DNA from: an uncultured Ruminococcus sp.
GTDB taxonomy: Bacteria > Bacillota > Clostridia > Oscillospirales > Ruminococcaceae
DNA: 5,560 bases
Direction: 5' to 3'
NCBI GenBank assembly: GCA_946404705.1
Contig: CAMJES010000162.1
Coordinates: forward strand, 1-5,560
Part shown: positions 1-5,560 of the stretch, piece after piece
Layout of the letters: every line of letters begins with the position of its first letter
Position numbering within the stretch: the stretch's first letter is position 1
Notes under the pieces: model-generated
Databases searched by the model: none
What the model saw: the letters and a program-made list of their open reading frames with translations, nothing else
What the model was told of the DNA's origin: nothing
Translations under genes and position numbers: made by a program

Positions 1-1
1 C

Positions 2-1324
2 TTCGGCGGAAACTCCGGCTATAATGACGGCTGATGGGACGAAGGCTGGAACAACTGCTACGACCTTGTAAAGCTTAATCTTCACAACGGCGAGGTCGTG
101 GATTATCTGCTTTCCGCTATAAAGTTCTGGATAGATGAATGGGATATTGACGGCATCCGTTTTGACGCCGCAGACTGCCTGACCGATGATTTCATCAAGC
201 GTGTGCATAACTTTACGCGTTCAATGAAGCCCGATTTCTGGCTTATGGGCGAGATCATTCACGGCAACTATGCGCATTGGGCAAATCCCGAGATGTTCGA
301 CTGCGTTACGAATTATCAGTGCTATAAGGGCATCTATTCCTCTCACAATGACCGCAACTACTTTGAAATTGCCCATTCTATCGAGTATCAGCTCGGTCAG
401 TACGGCAATGTCTATATGTATAATTTCCTTGATAACCACGATGTTGTGCGACTGGCGTCGGTTCTGCGCAATCCCGATCATATCGAATGCTGCTATACAA
501 TGATGTATATGATGTACGGCGTTCCCTCGGTTTATTACGGCAGCGAGTTCGGCATCAAGGGCGAAAAGGGTCACGGTGCAGACGCCGATTTGCCGCTTCG
601 TCCCTGCATTGAGCTTGATATGCCCGAGCAGAATGAAAAGCTGCTTAAGCATATTTCTGCGCTCGGCGCTATCCGTATGAGTATACCTGCCGTTCAGACC
701 GGTTCTTATGCGAAAATGGATCTTAAAAATCAGACATTCCTTTTCAAGCGTGAAAAAGACGGAGATGTTGTCTATGTTGCGCTCAATATCAGCGACGGCG
801 ACTATACATTCCGTTTCAATACCAAATATCAGAAGATTGCAGACAGACTTTCCGGCAGACAGTTTAACGTCAACGGCGGAAACGCTGAGATAACTGTTCC
901 GAAGAACTGCTCAATGATCCTCGTTGACAGCGAGCTTGCTCCGAATATGCCCGAGGAAAAGCCTATTGAAGCTGCAAAGCCCGTTGAAGCTGTCAAGCCT
1001 TCAGAACAGCCTGCCGCACCTGCTCCTGCTCAGGAGAATAAGGTTTCCTGCGTAACTCCTGCTGCCGACAAGGGCAACGGAGTGAAGTCGCTCGGCGTTC
1101 CCGACGGAAGAAAGCCCGTTCTTGGCGGTCATTACAAGCATTTCAAGGGCGGTAATTACGTTCTTCTGAATGTTGCAAAGGATCACGAAACCTGCGAAAG
1201 CATTGCTGTATATATGTGCATTGACGGAAAGCCGAATATCTGGGCAAGGCCGCTCGATATGTTCCTTGAAGATATTGACGACCACGGCGTTCGCAAGGCA
1301 AGATTTGAATATATTGCAGATTGA
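2..1324 (+). CDS. GH13 alpha-amylase-family glycosidase with C-terminal DUF1653 domain, 5'-truncated, in-frame TGA
   Basis: Probably hydrolyses alpha-glucans (starch, glycogen or maltooligosaccharides); exact specificity cannot be read from the sequence. The frame is open from base 2 except for TGA at 32-34. Coding similarity on both sides of that stop (FGGNSGYNDG before, WDEGWNNCYDLVKLNL after) shows the protein continues through it, so a GTG start at 98 would be false. The GH13 motifs are present: GIRFDAADC with Arg at 158-160 and the nucleophile Asp at 164-166; LMGEIIHG with the acid/base Glu at 251-253; FLDNHDVVR with His-Asp at 437-442. A C-terminal beta domain follows (about 710-935), then a Pro/Ala/Lys/Glu linker (about 938-1117), then a DUF1653-like domain (about 1124-1315; GGHYKHFKGGNYVLL and WARPLDMFLED). 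The N-terminus is outside the window, so secretion cannot be judged; DUF1653 proteins are usually small and lack export signals, which suggests a cytoplasmic enzyme. The TGA is either a true nonsense mutation or a contig-edge error. Confidence 0.88.
959..1012 (+). repeat. Three degenerate KP(I/V/S)E linker repeats
   Basis: Three 18-base in-frame units encode KPIEAA, KPVEAV and KPSEQP in the linker between the GH13 part and the DUF1653 domain. They are followed by a Pro/Ala-rich stretch (PAAPAPA). The composition fits a flexible, extended interdomain linker. The units have diverged at the DNA level. Confidence 0.6.
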
Positions 1325-1339
1325 TATACAATTGATATG

Positions 1340-1365
1340 TAATGTGGGGTGTTATCCCCACATTA
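1340..1365. terminator. Perfect hairpin between convergent genes, possible bidirectional terminator
   Basis: A perfect 10-bp stem (TAATGTGGGG, 1340-1349, with its complement 1356-1365) closes a six-base loop TGTTAT. It lies 15 bases after the stop of the glycosidase gene and 13 bases beyond the stop of the convergent DUF1540 gene, where a shared terminator would be expected. Neither strand has a proper T-run after the stem, so it may instead protect mRNA 3' ends or act with a factor. Confidence 0.55.
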
Positions 1366-1378
1366 ACGCGCCTTAGTC

Positions 1379-1540
1379 TTAGCTCTTCTTGACGAAGGAT
1401 TCGCAGTCTACGCACTCGGGTACAGACGGGTTAGGCTCGTGAGTACCTACTTTGATGGATTCAAGTGTGCAGTAGTTTTCGTTGCACATATTAAATTTGC
1501 AGGAAGATACGTCGCAATGGATGCTTGGATTCTTAGGCAT
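1379..1540 (-). CDS. DUF1540 domain-containing small Cys-rich protein
   Basis: A 53-residue protein beginning MPKNPSIHCDVSSCKFN and ending CESFVKKS. It has six cysteines (C9, C14, C19, C24, C43, C46) and one histidine next to C9. The spacing matches the DUF1540 family, short proteins common in Clostridia with a Cys pattern that suggests zinc or other metal binding; their function is not established. The ATG at 1540-1538 is supported by a strong Shine-Dalgarno site (AAGGAGA, bases 1555-1549 on the minus strand) eight bases upstream. The stop is TAA. The gene converges with the glycosidase gene and diverges from cca, so it is probably transcribed alone. It is short enough to be missed by length-limited gene calling, but the start site, Cys spacing and codon pattern agree. 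The metal-binding role is an inference. Confidence 0.88.
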   Translation of the reverse strand: MPKNPSIHCDVSSCKFNMCNENYCTLESIKVGTHEPNPSVPECVDCESFVKKS

Positions 1541-1635
1541 ATTTAAAATCTCCTTTTGTTTGATTTGCCTTTCGGCACGACATTATTATCTGTGATATTC
1601 GCTTAAAAATTCGTTGGAAAAATTTGGAGAGATCA
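1541..1635. promoter_or_regulatory. Divergent intergenic region between the DUF1540 gene and cca
   Basis: This 95-base AT-rich gap must hold the minus-strand promoter of the DUF1540 gene and possibly the promoter of cca. I see no confident -35/-10 pair on either strand; on the minus strand GATAAT (1592-1587) could be a -10 without a good -35. In the DUF1540 leader the minus strand reads TGCC-GAAA-GGCA (1577-1566), a 4-bp stem with a GNRA-type loop, too short to call a regulatory element. GGAGAG at 1626-1631 is the likely ribosome site of cca. Confidence 0.4.
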
Positions 1636-2960
1636 ATGGACATTTATATTCCCGAAAATGTTAAAAGAATATTGAATACGCTTGAAGGTGCGGATATGAG
1701 GCTTATATCGTAGGCGGCTGCGTCCGTGACTCTATCCTCGGAAAAAATCCCCGTGATTATGATGTAACGACTTCGGCGCTGCCCGATGAGGTCAAGGCTT
1801 GTCTTGACGGTTTTAATGTTATCGAAACCGGATTAAAGCACGGTACTGTTACCGTTGTTTCGGGCGATGACTATGTTGAGGTGACAACGTTCCGAATTGA
1901 CGGGGAATATGTAGATCACCGCCGTCCCGAGTCGGTGGAATATGCAAACAACCTTGCCGATGATCTTGCGCGGCGTGATTTTACGATAAATGCAATGGCA
2001 TACAACGCAAAGATCGGAATTGTCGATAACTACGGCGGTCAGAAGGATCTGTTCAGACAGGTGATCCGCAGCGTAGGAAATCCGTGTATGCGCTTTGATG
2101 AGGACGCTTTGAGGATAATCCGTGCGCTTCGTTTTGCGTCCGAGCTTAATTTTGAGATAGACAGCGCAACAGCAAATGCGATCCATGAGATGAAAAATCT
2201 GTTGCTTAATATATCTGCCGAAAGAGTTTCCAAGGAGTTTGATCTGCTGCTTATGGGAAGCTCCCCTGCGAATATACTTATGGAATTTTCCGATGTTTTT
2301 TGTACTGTATTCCCCGAAGTATCGGCGTGTGTAGGCTTTGACCAGCACAGCAGATATCATATATACGATGTATGGAAGCACTCTGCCGTTGCGGTTGAGA
2401 ATTCGGTTCCCGACCGTGAAGTTCGGCTTGCGCTGTTCTTCCATGATATCGCGAAGCCGAGATGCTGCGTTTTTGACGATGAGGGCAACGGACATTTTCC
2501 CGGCCATGAGCAGGAAAGTGCCGAAATGGCTGAGAAGATCATGCGCCGAATGAAATATTCGAGCGATACTATAAAATGTGTTTCGCAGCTGATAAAATTC
2601 CACTATGTCACTCCGATAGACGATGAAAAGGTCGTCAAAAAGATGCTTGCTGCGATAGGGCCGCAGTATTTCTTCAAGCTTATCGAGCTTATGAAATCGG
2701 ACAGCCGCGCAAAACAGAGCATTTGCTTCGAGAGAGTTCAGATACTTGAAGCAATGGGAGCAAAAGCGGAGCGTATCCTTGCCAACAAAGAGTGCATAAG
2801 TATTTCTCAGCTTGATATAAAAGGAACGGACATTGCCGCTCTCGGTGCGCAGGGCAGCCGTATAGGAGAGATACTTGATGAGCTGCTTTCGATGCAGATA
2901 GACGGCAAGGTTTTGAATGAAAAATCGCAGCTTATGGCTGCTGCGGAAAAGTTGATATAA
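1636..2960 (+). CDS. cca: CCA-adding tRNA nucleotidyltransferase with HD domain, one-base frameshift near 1692
   Basis: Adds or repairs the 3' CCA end of tRNAs from CTP and ATP in the cytoplasm. The true start is ATG 1636 (MDIYIPENVKRILNTLEGA), preceded by GGAG at 1626-1629. That frame stops at 1711-1713, while the matching continuation GYEAYIVGGCVRD begins at 1692 in the -1 frame and runs to TAA at 2958-2960. Adding one G in the GCGGAT run (1690-1695) would restore a protein of about 441 residues, normal for the family. In that numbering: GGCVRD at 27-32 and DYD at 41-43 (nucleotide and metal binding), RRDFTINAMA at 113-122, EDALRIIRALRF at 156-167, and an HD phosphohydrolase-like region (H242, H249, HD 270-271, H287, H291) near the C-terminus. 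The frame beginning at GTG 1881 lacks the catalytic GG and DxD motifs and is not a real start. There is no slippery heptamer, so an error or a fresh mutation is more likely than programmed frameshifting. Confidence 0.92.
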
Positions 2961-2967
2961 AACGAAT

Positions 2968-3004
2968 AAAGGCACTTCTGATTTTTCGGAAGTGCTTTGT
3001 GTTT
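2968..3004 (+). terminator. First hairpin after cca, weak terminator
   Basis: GCACTTC (2972-2978) pairs with GAAGTGC (2989-2995). Two inner pairs (T-G and G-C) leave a loop of ATTTTT. AAA before and TTT after extend the stem around a single bulged G. The tail TTTGTGTTT is an imperfect U-tract. It lies 11 bases after the cca stop. Confidence 0.6.
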
Positions 3005-3007
3005 AGG

Positions 3008-3040
3008 AAACCGCTTTCGAATGGAGGCGGTTTTTCTTTC
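3008..3040 (+). terminator. Second hairpin after cca, intrinsic terminator
   Basis: AAACCGC (3008-3014) pairs with GCGGTTT (3027-3033). The stem continues inward through TTTC/GGAG with wobble pairs to a GAAT loop (3019-3022). The T-run TTTTTCTTTC follows at once. This is the stronger of the two tandem hairpins. It should insulate cca from the promoter that begins six bases later. Confidence 0.8.
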
Positions 3041-3045
3041 CAATC

Positions 3046-3074
3046 TTGACAAAGCGATTATCTTGGAATATAAT
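3046..3074 (+). promoter_or_regulatory. Consensus sigma-A promoter of the lipoprotein gene
   Basis: TTGACA (3046-3051) and TATAAT (3069-3074) are both exact consensus hexamers, separated by the optimal 17 bases. Transcription should start near 3081, giving a leader of about 44 bases with the ribosome site AAAGGGGGA at 3112-3120. The match implies strong housekeeping transcription unless a repressor acts; I see no clear operator. Confidence 0.85.
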
Positions 3075-3124
3075 TAAAAATACATATATGCTTTAGCTTT
3101 TATGCGCAGATAAAGGGGGAAAAC

Positions 3125-3928
3125 ATGAAAAGAATATTATTGGCAATTATTCTGTCGGTGGCAGTCCTTTCCGCTTGCAGCAGAAATGCTTCCGATACAG
3201 ATTTAAACACGGAAATTTCTGCAAATATGACAGTAACGGAAAACAACTCTTCCGAAAGTACCACAACAGAAAGCACGACAACAGAAAGTACAACAACAGA
3301 AAGTACGACAACTGAAATCACCACAGAAGAAACTATTACGAAAACATCATCCGAAACAGTTTCTGAGAGCGTTACCCTATTAACAGCGGCAGAACCCGAT
3401 ATACGAATTGATATCCCGAACGACCTTTTTACCGAAAATGGAGATGCATATTTTCTTTCGCTTTATTCCGACGGAACATTTAAAGCTCTTTCGGGTGATG
3501 GATGGTTCGCATATTCTTTGGTGGAAACCGTAAACGAGTTTCTTGAAAGAAGCGAGTATTCTCCCGACAGCAGCGAGTATGAACAGTACCGTCTTGAGCT
3601 TATGGAAAGGTTTGAGGTTACGGAAAAGGATTTTGGAGATTACGACAGAACAGAATGCAGGATACGCTTGGACTGCGAATATTTCTCCGGAAATAACGAG
3701 AAAAAGGATATCGCAAAAACCGTATTCGGACAAGTTATTACCGCCGCAAACGATACAGGCTTGGTGCTTAAAAAGTCGGCCGTTACCAATAAGCCTTGTT
3801 TGATTTTTTCTACATATATTGTCAATGAAAATGTTATCGGCGTAACGGCTTTCTATTCCTCGGACGATGACGATAATGATGATGCAAATATCTTTATTAA
3901 AGAGGACTTTATTTCGTTTAACAAATGA
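3125..3928 (+). CDS. Putative lipoprotein with Thr-rich STTTE-repeat linker, function unknown
   Basis: A 267-residue protein that I do not recognise beyond its export signal. MKR is followed by a hydrophobic stretch (ILLAIILSVAV, residues 4-14) and the lipobox LSAC with Cys at residue 18, so it should be lipid-anchored to the outer face of the membrane. Residues 19-90 are low in complexity and rich in Ser, Thr and Glu, including four exact ESTTT units (44-63); this resembles a wall-spanning or glycosylated linker. Residues 91-267 look globular, with an acidic run near the end (Asp 247-250 and 252-253) that could bind cations, though this is speculative. C178, C184 and C225 lie in the globular part. 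The ATG is preceded by AAAGGGGGA at a short spacing of about 4-5 bases. The gene has its own promoter and a likely terminator, so it is probably monocistronic. It is more AT-rich than the enolase gene beside it. Confidence 0.85.
   Translation: MKRILLAIILSVAVLSACSRNASDTDLNTEISANMTVTENNSSESTTTESTTTESTTTESTTTEITTEETITKTSSETVSESVTLLTAAEPDIRIDIPNDLFTENGDAYFLSLYSDGTFKALSGDGWFAYSLVETVNEFLERSEYSPDSSEYEQYRLELMERFEVTEKDFGDYDRTECRIRLDCEYFSGNNEKKDIAKTVFGQVITAANDTGLVLKKSAVTNKPCLIFSTYIVNENVIGVTAFYSSDDDDNDDANIFIKEDFISFNK
3254..3328 (+). repeat. 15-bp in-frame tandem repeat encoding ESTTT
   Basis: Four 15-base units (3254-3268, 3269-3283, 3284-3298, 3299-3313), each GAAAG(T/C)AC(C/A/G)ACAAC(A/T), encode ESTTT. 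A fifth degenerate unit (3314-3328) encodes EITTE. The differences are mostly at third codon positions, which suggests selection on the peptide. Unit number could change by slippage without breaking the frame. Confidence 0.9.
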
Positions 3929-3959
3929 TCTCGGGCTTTTCCGATCATTGCTTGCTTTT
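3924..3959 (+). terminator. Probable terminator of the lipoprotein gene
   Basis: AATGATC (3924-3930) pairs with GATCATT (3943-3949). An inner GG/CC pair and a two-base bulge leave a GCTTTT loop. The left arm contains the TGA stop of the lipoprotein gene. The tail GCTTGCTTTT is only a moderate U-tract, so efficiency is uncertain. Confidence 0.5.
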
Positions 3960-3993
3960 ATAAATGAACGTTTTTTATGTATAGCTTTGCAAA

Positions 3994-4053
3994 CTTTGGT
4001 TTATAATATTCATAAAAACGAAAGGAAATCTTGCTATGAATATTATAACCAAG
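3994..4053 (+). repeat. Inverted repeat enclosing the enolase ribosome site and start codon
   Basis: The left arm (3994-4013) ends in TATAATATTCAT. The right arm (4036-4053) begins ATGAATATTATA, its exact reverse complement. The arms pair over 18 bp with two single bulged T's; the central 13 bp (4001-4013 with 4036-4048) are uninterrupted. The 22-base loop carries the Shine-Dalgarno site AAAGGAAA (4021-4028), and the enolase ATG (4036-4038) is inside the right arm. The left arm also contains TATAAT (4002-4007), a possible -10 box without a recognisable -35. If that is the promoter, the left arm would not be in the transcript and the repeat would act only as DNA; if transcription starts further upstream, the RNA could fold over the start codon. 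Confidence 0.8.
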
Positions 4054-5313
4054 CCGATAATTGAGCAGGTCATCGGGCGTGAGATCATTGATTCAAGAGG
4101 AAACCCTACCGTACTTGCGCAGGTCGTACTGGCAGATGGGACGGTGGGATACGGTACAGCTCCAAGCGGCGCAAGCACAGGTGCGTTCGAGGCTCACGAG
4201 CTTCGTGACGGTGATGAAAAGCGCTTCGGCGGCAAGGGAACGCTCGGCGCAGCTTCAAATATAAGCAATGCGATAAGCCTTGCGCTGAAAGGACTGGACG
4301 CTTCGGACGTTTTCCTCGTTGACAGCACTCTTATTAAGGCGGACGGAACGGAAAACAAGAGCAAGCTTGGCGCAAATGCGATACTTGCGGTTTCGCTTGC
4401 GTGTGCAAATGCGTCTGCAAATTTCTATCATATTCCGCTTTACCGTTTTCTCGGCGGCGTGAACGGGCGAAAGCTTCCGATGCCGATGATGAACATTCTC
4501 AACGGCGGCGCACACGCGACAAACAATCTTGACATTCAGGAATTTATGATTATCCCTAAAGGTGCGCAGAGCTTCCGCGAGGGTCTGCGGCAATGCTGCG
4601 AGGTCTATCATTCGCTTGCGGCAATTCTTAAGCAGAAAGGCTTGTCAACGGGCGTTGGCGACGAGGGTGGCTTTGCGCCCGACCTTTCGGGTGAGCGTGA
4701 GGCTATCGAGCTTATTCTTGAAGCGGTGGAAAGAGCAGGCTATCGTCCGCGCGAGGATTTCGTGCTTGCGCTTGACGCTGCGGCAAGCGAATGGAAGGCT
4801 CAGAACGGCTCCAAGGGTTATTTTATGCCGAAAAAGAAGCACCAATGCACCGCGGACGAGCTTATTTCCGAGTGGAGAAGCCTTTGCGACCTTTATCCCA
4901 TTGCTTCGATCGAGGATCCGCTTGACGAGGACGACTGGGAAGGCTGGAAAAAGCTTACGGACGAACTCGGCGGCAGGGTACAGCTTGTTGGTGATGACTT
5001 GTTCGTAACAAATCCCGAGAGAATACGCAAGGGAATTGATATTGGTGCGGCGAATGCTGTGCTTGTAAAGCTCAATCAGATAGGTTCGCTCTCCGAAACG
5101 CTGACTGCGATAAATCTTGCGCAGAAAAGCTGCTATAAGGCGGTGATTTCCCACCGAAGCGGTGAAACGGAGGACACGTCCATTGCCGATCTTGCCGTTG
5201 CGGTGAATGCAGGTCAGATAAAGACGGGTGCGCCCTGCCGAAGCGAGAGAACGGCGAAGTACAACCGTCTGCTTATGATCGAGGACGAGATCAAAGGGGG
5301 AGCGGCTTTATGA
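4036..5313 (+). CDS. eno: Enolase (2-phosphoglycerate dehydratase)
   Basis: Converts 2-phosphoglycerate to phosphoenolpyruvate in glycolysis, and the reverse in gluconeogenesis, in the cytoplasm. At 425 residues it is full length. Visible family motifs: DSRGNPT (19-25); the mobile SGAST loop (44-48); H160 and E169 of the substrate region; GVGDEGGFAPDL with the general acid E210; the magnesium ligands D247 (ALDAAASEW), E293 (SIEDP) and D320 (GDDLFVTN); the base K345 (VLVKLNQIG); and HRSGETEDT (373-381) for phosphate binding. All key residues are present, so it should be active. One small departure is HATNN at 160-164, where HADNN is usual. The ATG is preceded by AAAGGAAA (4021-4028). Both lie within an inverted repeat that might regulate translation. 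The gene stands apart from the other glycolytic genes, at least within this window, and its TGA stop overlaps the start of spoVAE. The stop is followed directly by an in-frame TAA. Confidence 0.97.
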   Translation: MNIITKPIIEQVIGREIIDSRGNPTVLAQVVLADGTVGYGTAPSGASTGAFEAHELRDGDEKRFGGKGTLGAASNISNAISLALKGLDASDVFLVDSTLIKADGTENKSKLGANAILAVSLACANASANFYHIPLYRFLGGVNGRKLPMPMMNILNGGAHATNNLDIQEFMIIPKGAQSFREGLRQCCEVYHSLAAILKQKGLSTGVGDEGGFAPDLSGEREAIELILEAVERAGYRPREDFVLALDAAASEWKAQNGSKGYFMPKKKHQCTADELISEWRSLCDLYPIASIEDPLDEDDWEGWKKLTDELGGRVQLVGDDLFVTNPERIRKGIDIGAANAVLVKLNQIGSLSETLTAINLAQKSCYKAVISHRSGETEDTSIADLAVAVNAGQIKTGAPCRSERTAKYNRLLMIEDEIKGGAAL

Positions 5314-5515
5314 TAATGGAATATGTATGGGCGTTCGTTATAGGAGGACTTTTCTGTGCGGTGGGCGAGGTGCTTATTGATTACACTAAGCTCACGCCTG
5401 CGAGAATACTGACCGCCTACGTTGTTGCAGGAGTTGTGCTTGGCGCGCTCGGCTGGTATCAGCCTATCGTTGATTTTGCAGGCGCAGGAGCAAGCGTTCC
5501 GCTGACAGGCTTCGG
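5310..5515 (+). CDS. spoVAE: Stage V sporulation protein AE (SpoVAEB type), 3'-truncated by the contig end
   Basis: SpoVA proteins form the inner-membrane channel that moves dipicolinic acid, as a calcium chelate, into the forespore and out again at germination. About 68 genuine residues are present; the family is usually near 115-120. Visible features are a first membrane segment (about 4-24), the KLTPAR motif (27-32), which separates the AE type from SpoVAC, a second membrane segment (about 32-49) and the conserved DFAGAGASVPLTGFG (55-69). The ATG at 5310 has a strong ribosome site AAAGGGGGA (5293-5301) and overlaps the enolase stop as ATGA, suggesting translational coupling; a second in-frame ATG lies at 5316. 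Genuine sequence ends at 5515. The apparent last residues DRKSVV and stop TAG come from adapter. In other spore formers this gene usually follows spoVAC and spoVAD, not eno. Confidence 0.9.
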
Positions 5516-5560
5516 AGATCGGAAGAGCGTCGTGTAGGGAAAGAGTGTAGATCTCGGTGG
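5516..5560. other. Illumina sequencing adapter, not genomic
   Basis: From 5516 the sequence begins AGATCGGAAGAGCGTCGTGT and continues to the window end as the reverse complement of the Illumina TruSeq universal adapter, 45 bases by eye without mismatch. It is a library read-through artefact left in the assembly. It creates a false C-terminus and stop codon (TAG at 5535-5537) for the spoVAE gene. Confidence 0.97.

Noticed and set aside
32..34. Genome-wide reassignment of UGA to an amino acid
   Set aside because: The glycosidase, lipoprotein and enolase genes all end in TGA at sensible points, and Trp is encoded by TGG throughout. One internal TGA at a contig edge is weak evidence.
98..100. 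GTG as the start of the glycosidase gene
   Set aside because: Conserved GH13 residues continue upstream without a break, and no ribosome site precedes 98.
1566..1577. Small GNRA-loop hairpin in the DUF1540 leader as a riboswitch or leader RNA
   Set aside because: The stem is only four base pairs with no further conserved structure around it, so it is within chance expectation.
1681..1700. Programmed -1 frameshifting in cca
   Set aside because: The junction sequence GGTGCGG does not form an X-XXY-YYZ slippery site. I see no downstream pseudoknot, and the family does not use recoding.
1833..2975. A 380-codon open frame on the minus strand opposite cca
   Set aside because: It lies entirely across the cca gene, which has clear family motifs. 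The minus-strand product shows no recognisable domain and is a shadow of the coding strand's codon bias.
3100..3324. A minus-strand frame with a repeated VVVLS pattern resembling a membrane protein
   Set aside because: It is the antisense of the STTTE tandem repeat in the lipoprotein gene, so the hydrophobic repeats come from ACA/ACG codons read in reverse.
4645..5154. A 169-codon minus-strand open frame opposite eno
   Set aside because: The plus strand encodes canonical enolase motifs throughout, and the reverse frame has no ribosome site or domain.

Overview
The window looks like the end of a draft or metagenome-derived contig from a spore-forming, gut- or rumen-type Firmicute, most likely in the Ruminococcus/Oscillospiraceae part of Clostridia. 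Support for this is the spoVA sporulation gene, the class of GH13 glycosidase, a DUF1540 protein, a Thr/Ser/Glu-rich lipoprotein, purine-rich Shine-Dalgarno sites and mixed codon use. The genus is an inference.

Layout from left to right. (1) The 3' part of a GH13 alpha-amylase-family gene (2-1324, +), whose product is joined through a Pro/Ala/Lys/Glu linker to a C-terminal DUF1653 domain. An in-frame TGA lies at 32-34. (2) A perfect hairpin between two convergent genes. (3) A 53-residue Cys-rich DUF1540 gene on the minus strand (1379-1540). (4) Divergent from it, the gene for the CCA-adding tRNA nucleotidyltransferase (1636-2960, +). One base is missing near 1692, which splits the reading frame just before the catalytic GG motif. 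(5) Two hairpins in tandem after cca, the second a good intrinsic terminator. (6) A consensus sigma-A promoter (TTGACA, 17 bases, TATAAT) driving a lipoprotein of unknown function with four STTTE repeats (3125-3928, +). (7) A long imperfect inverted repeat (3994-4053) around the Shine-Dalgarno site of the next gene, with the start codon inside one arm. (8) Enolase, complete (4036-5313, +). (9) The start of spoVAE/spoVAEB (5310-5515, +), overlapping the enolase stop by four bases. (10) Illumina adapter sequence from 5516 to the end, which is not genomic DNA.

The genes do not form one pathway. They are separate small units: carbohydrate breakdown, tRNA 3'-end maturation, a surface lipoprotein, and enolase coupled to a spore membrane protein. 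No defence system, mobile element, CRISPR array, tRNA or rRNA is visible. The most interesting biological signals are the inverted repeat over the enolase start, the GH13-DUF1653 fusion and the eno-spoVAE overlap. Three further signals (the TGA, the one-base deletion in cca and the adapter tail) point to sequence-quality problems that would mislead an automatic annotation.
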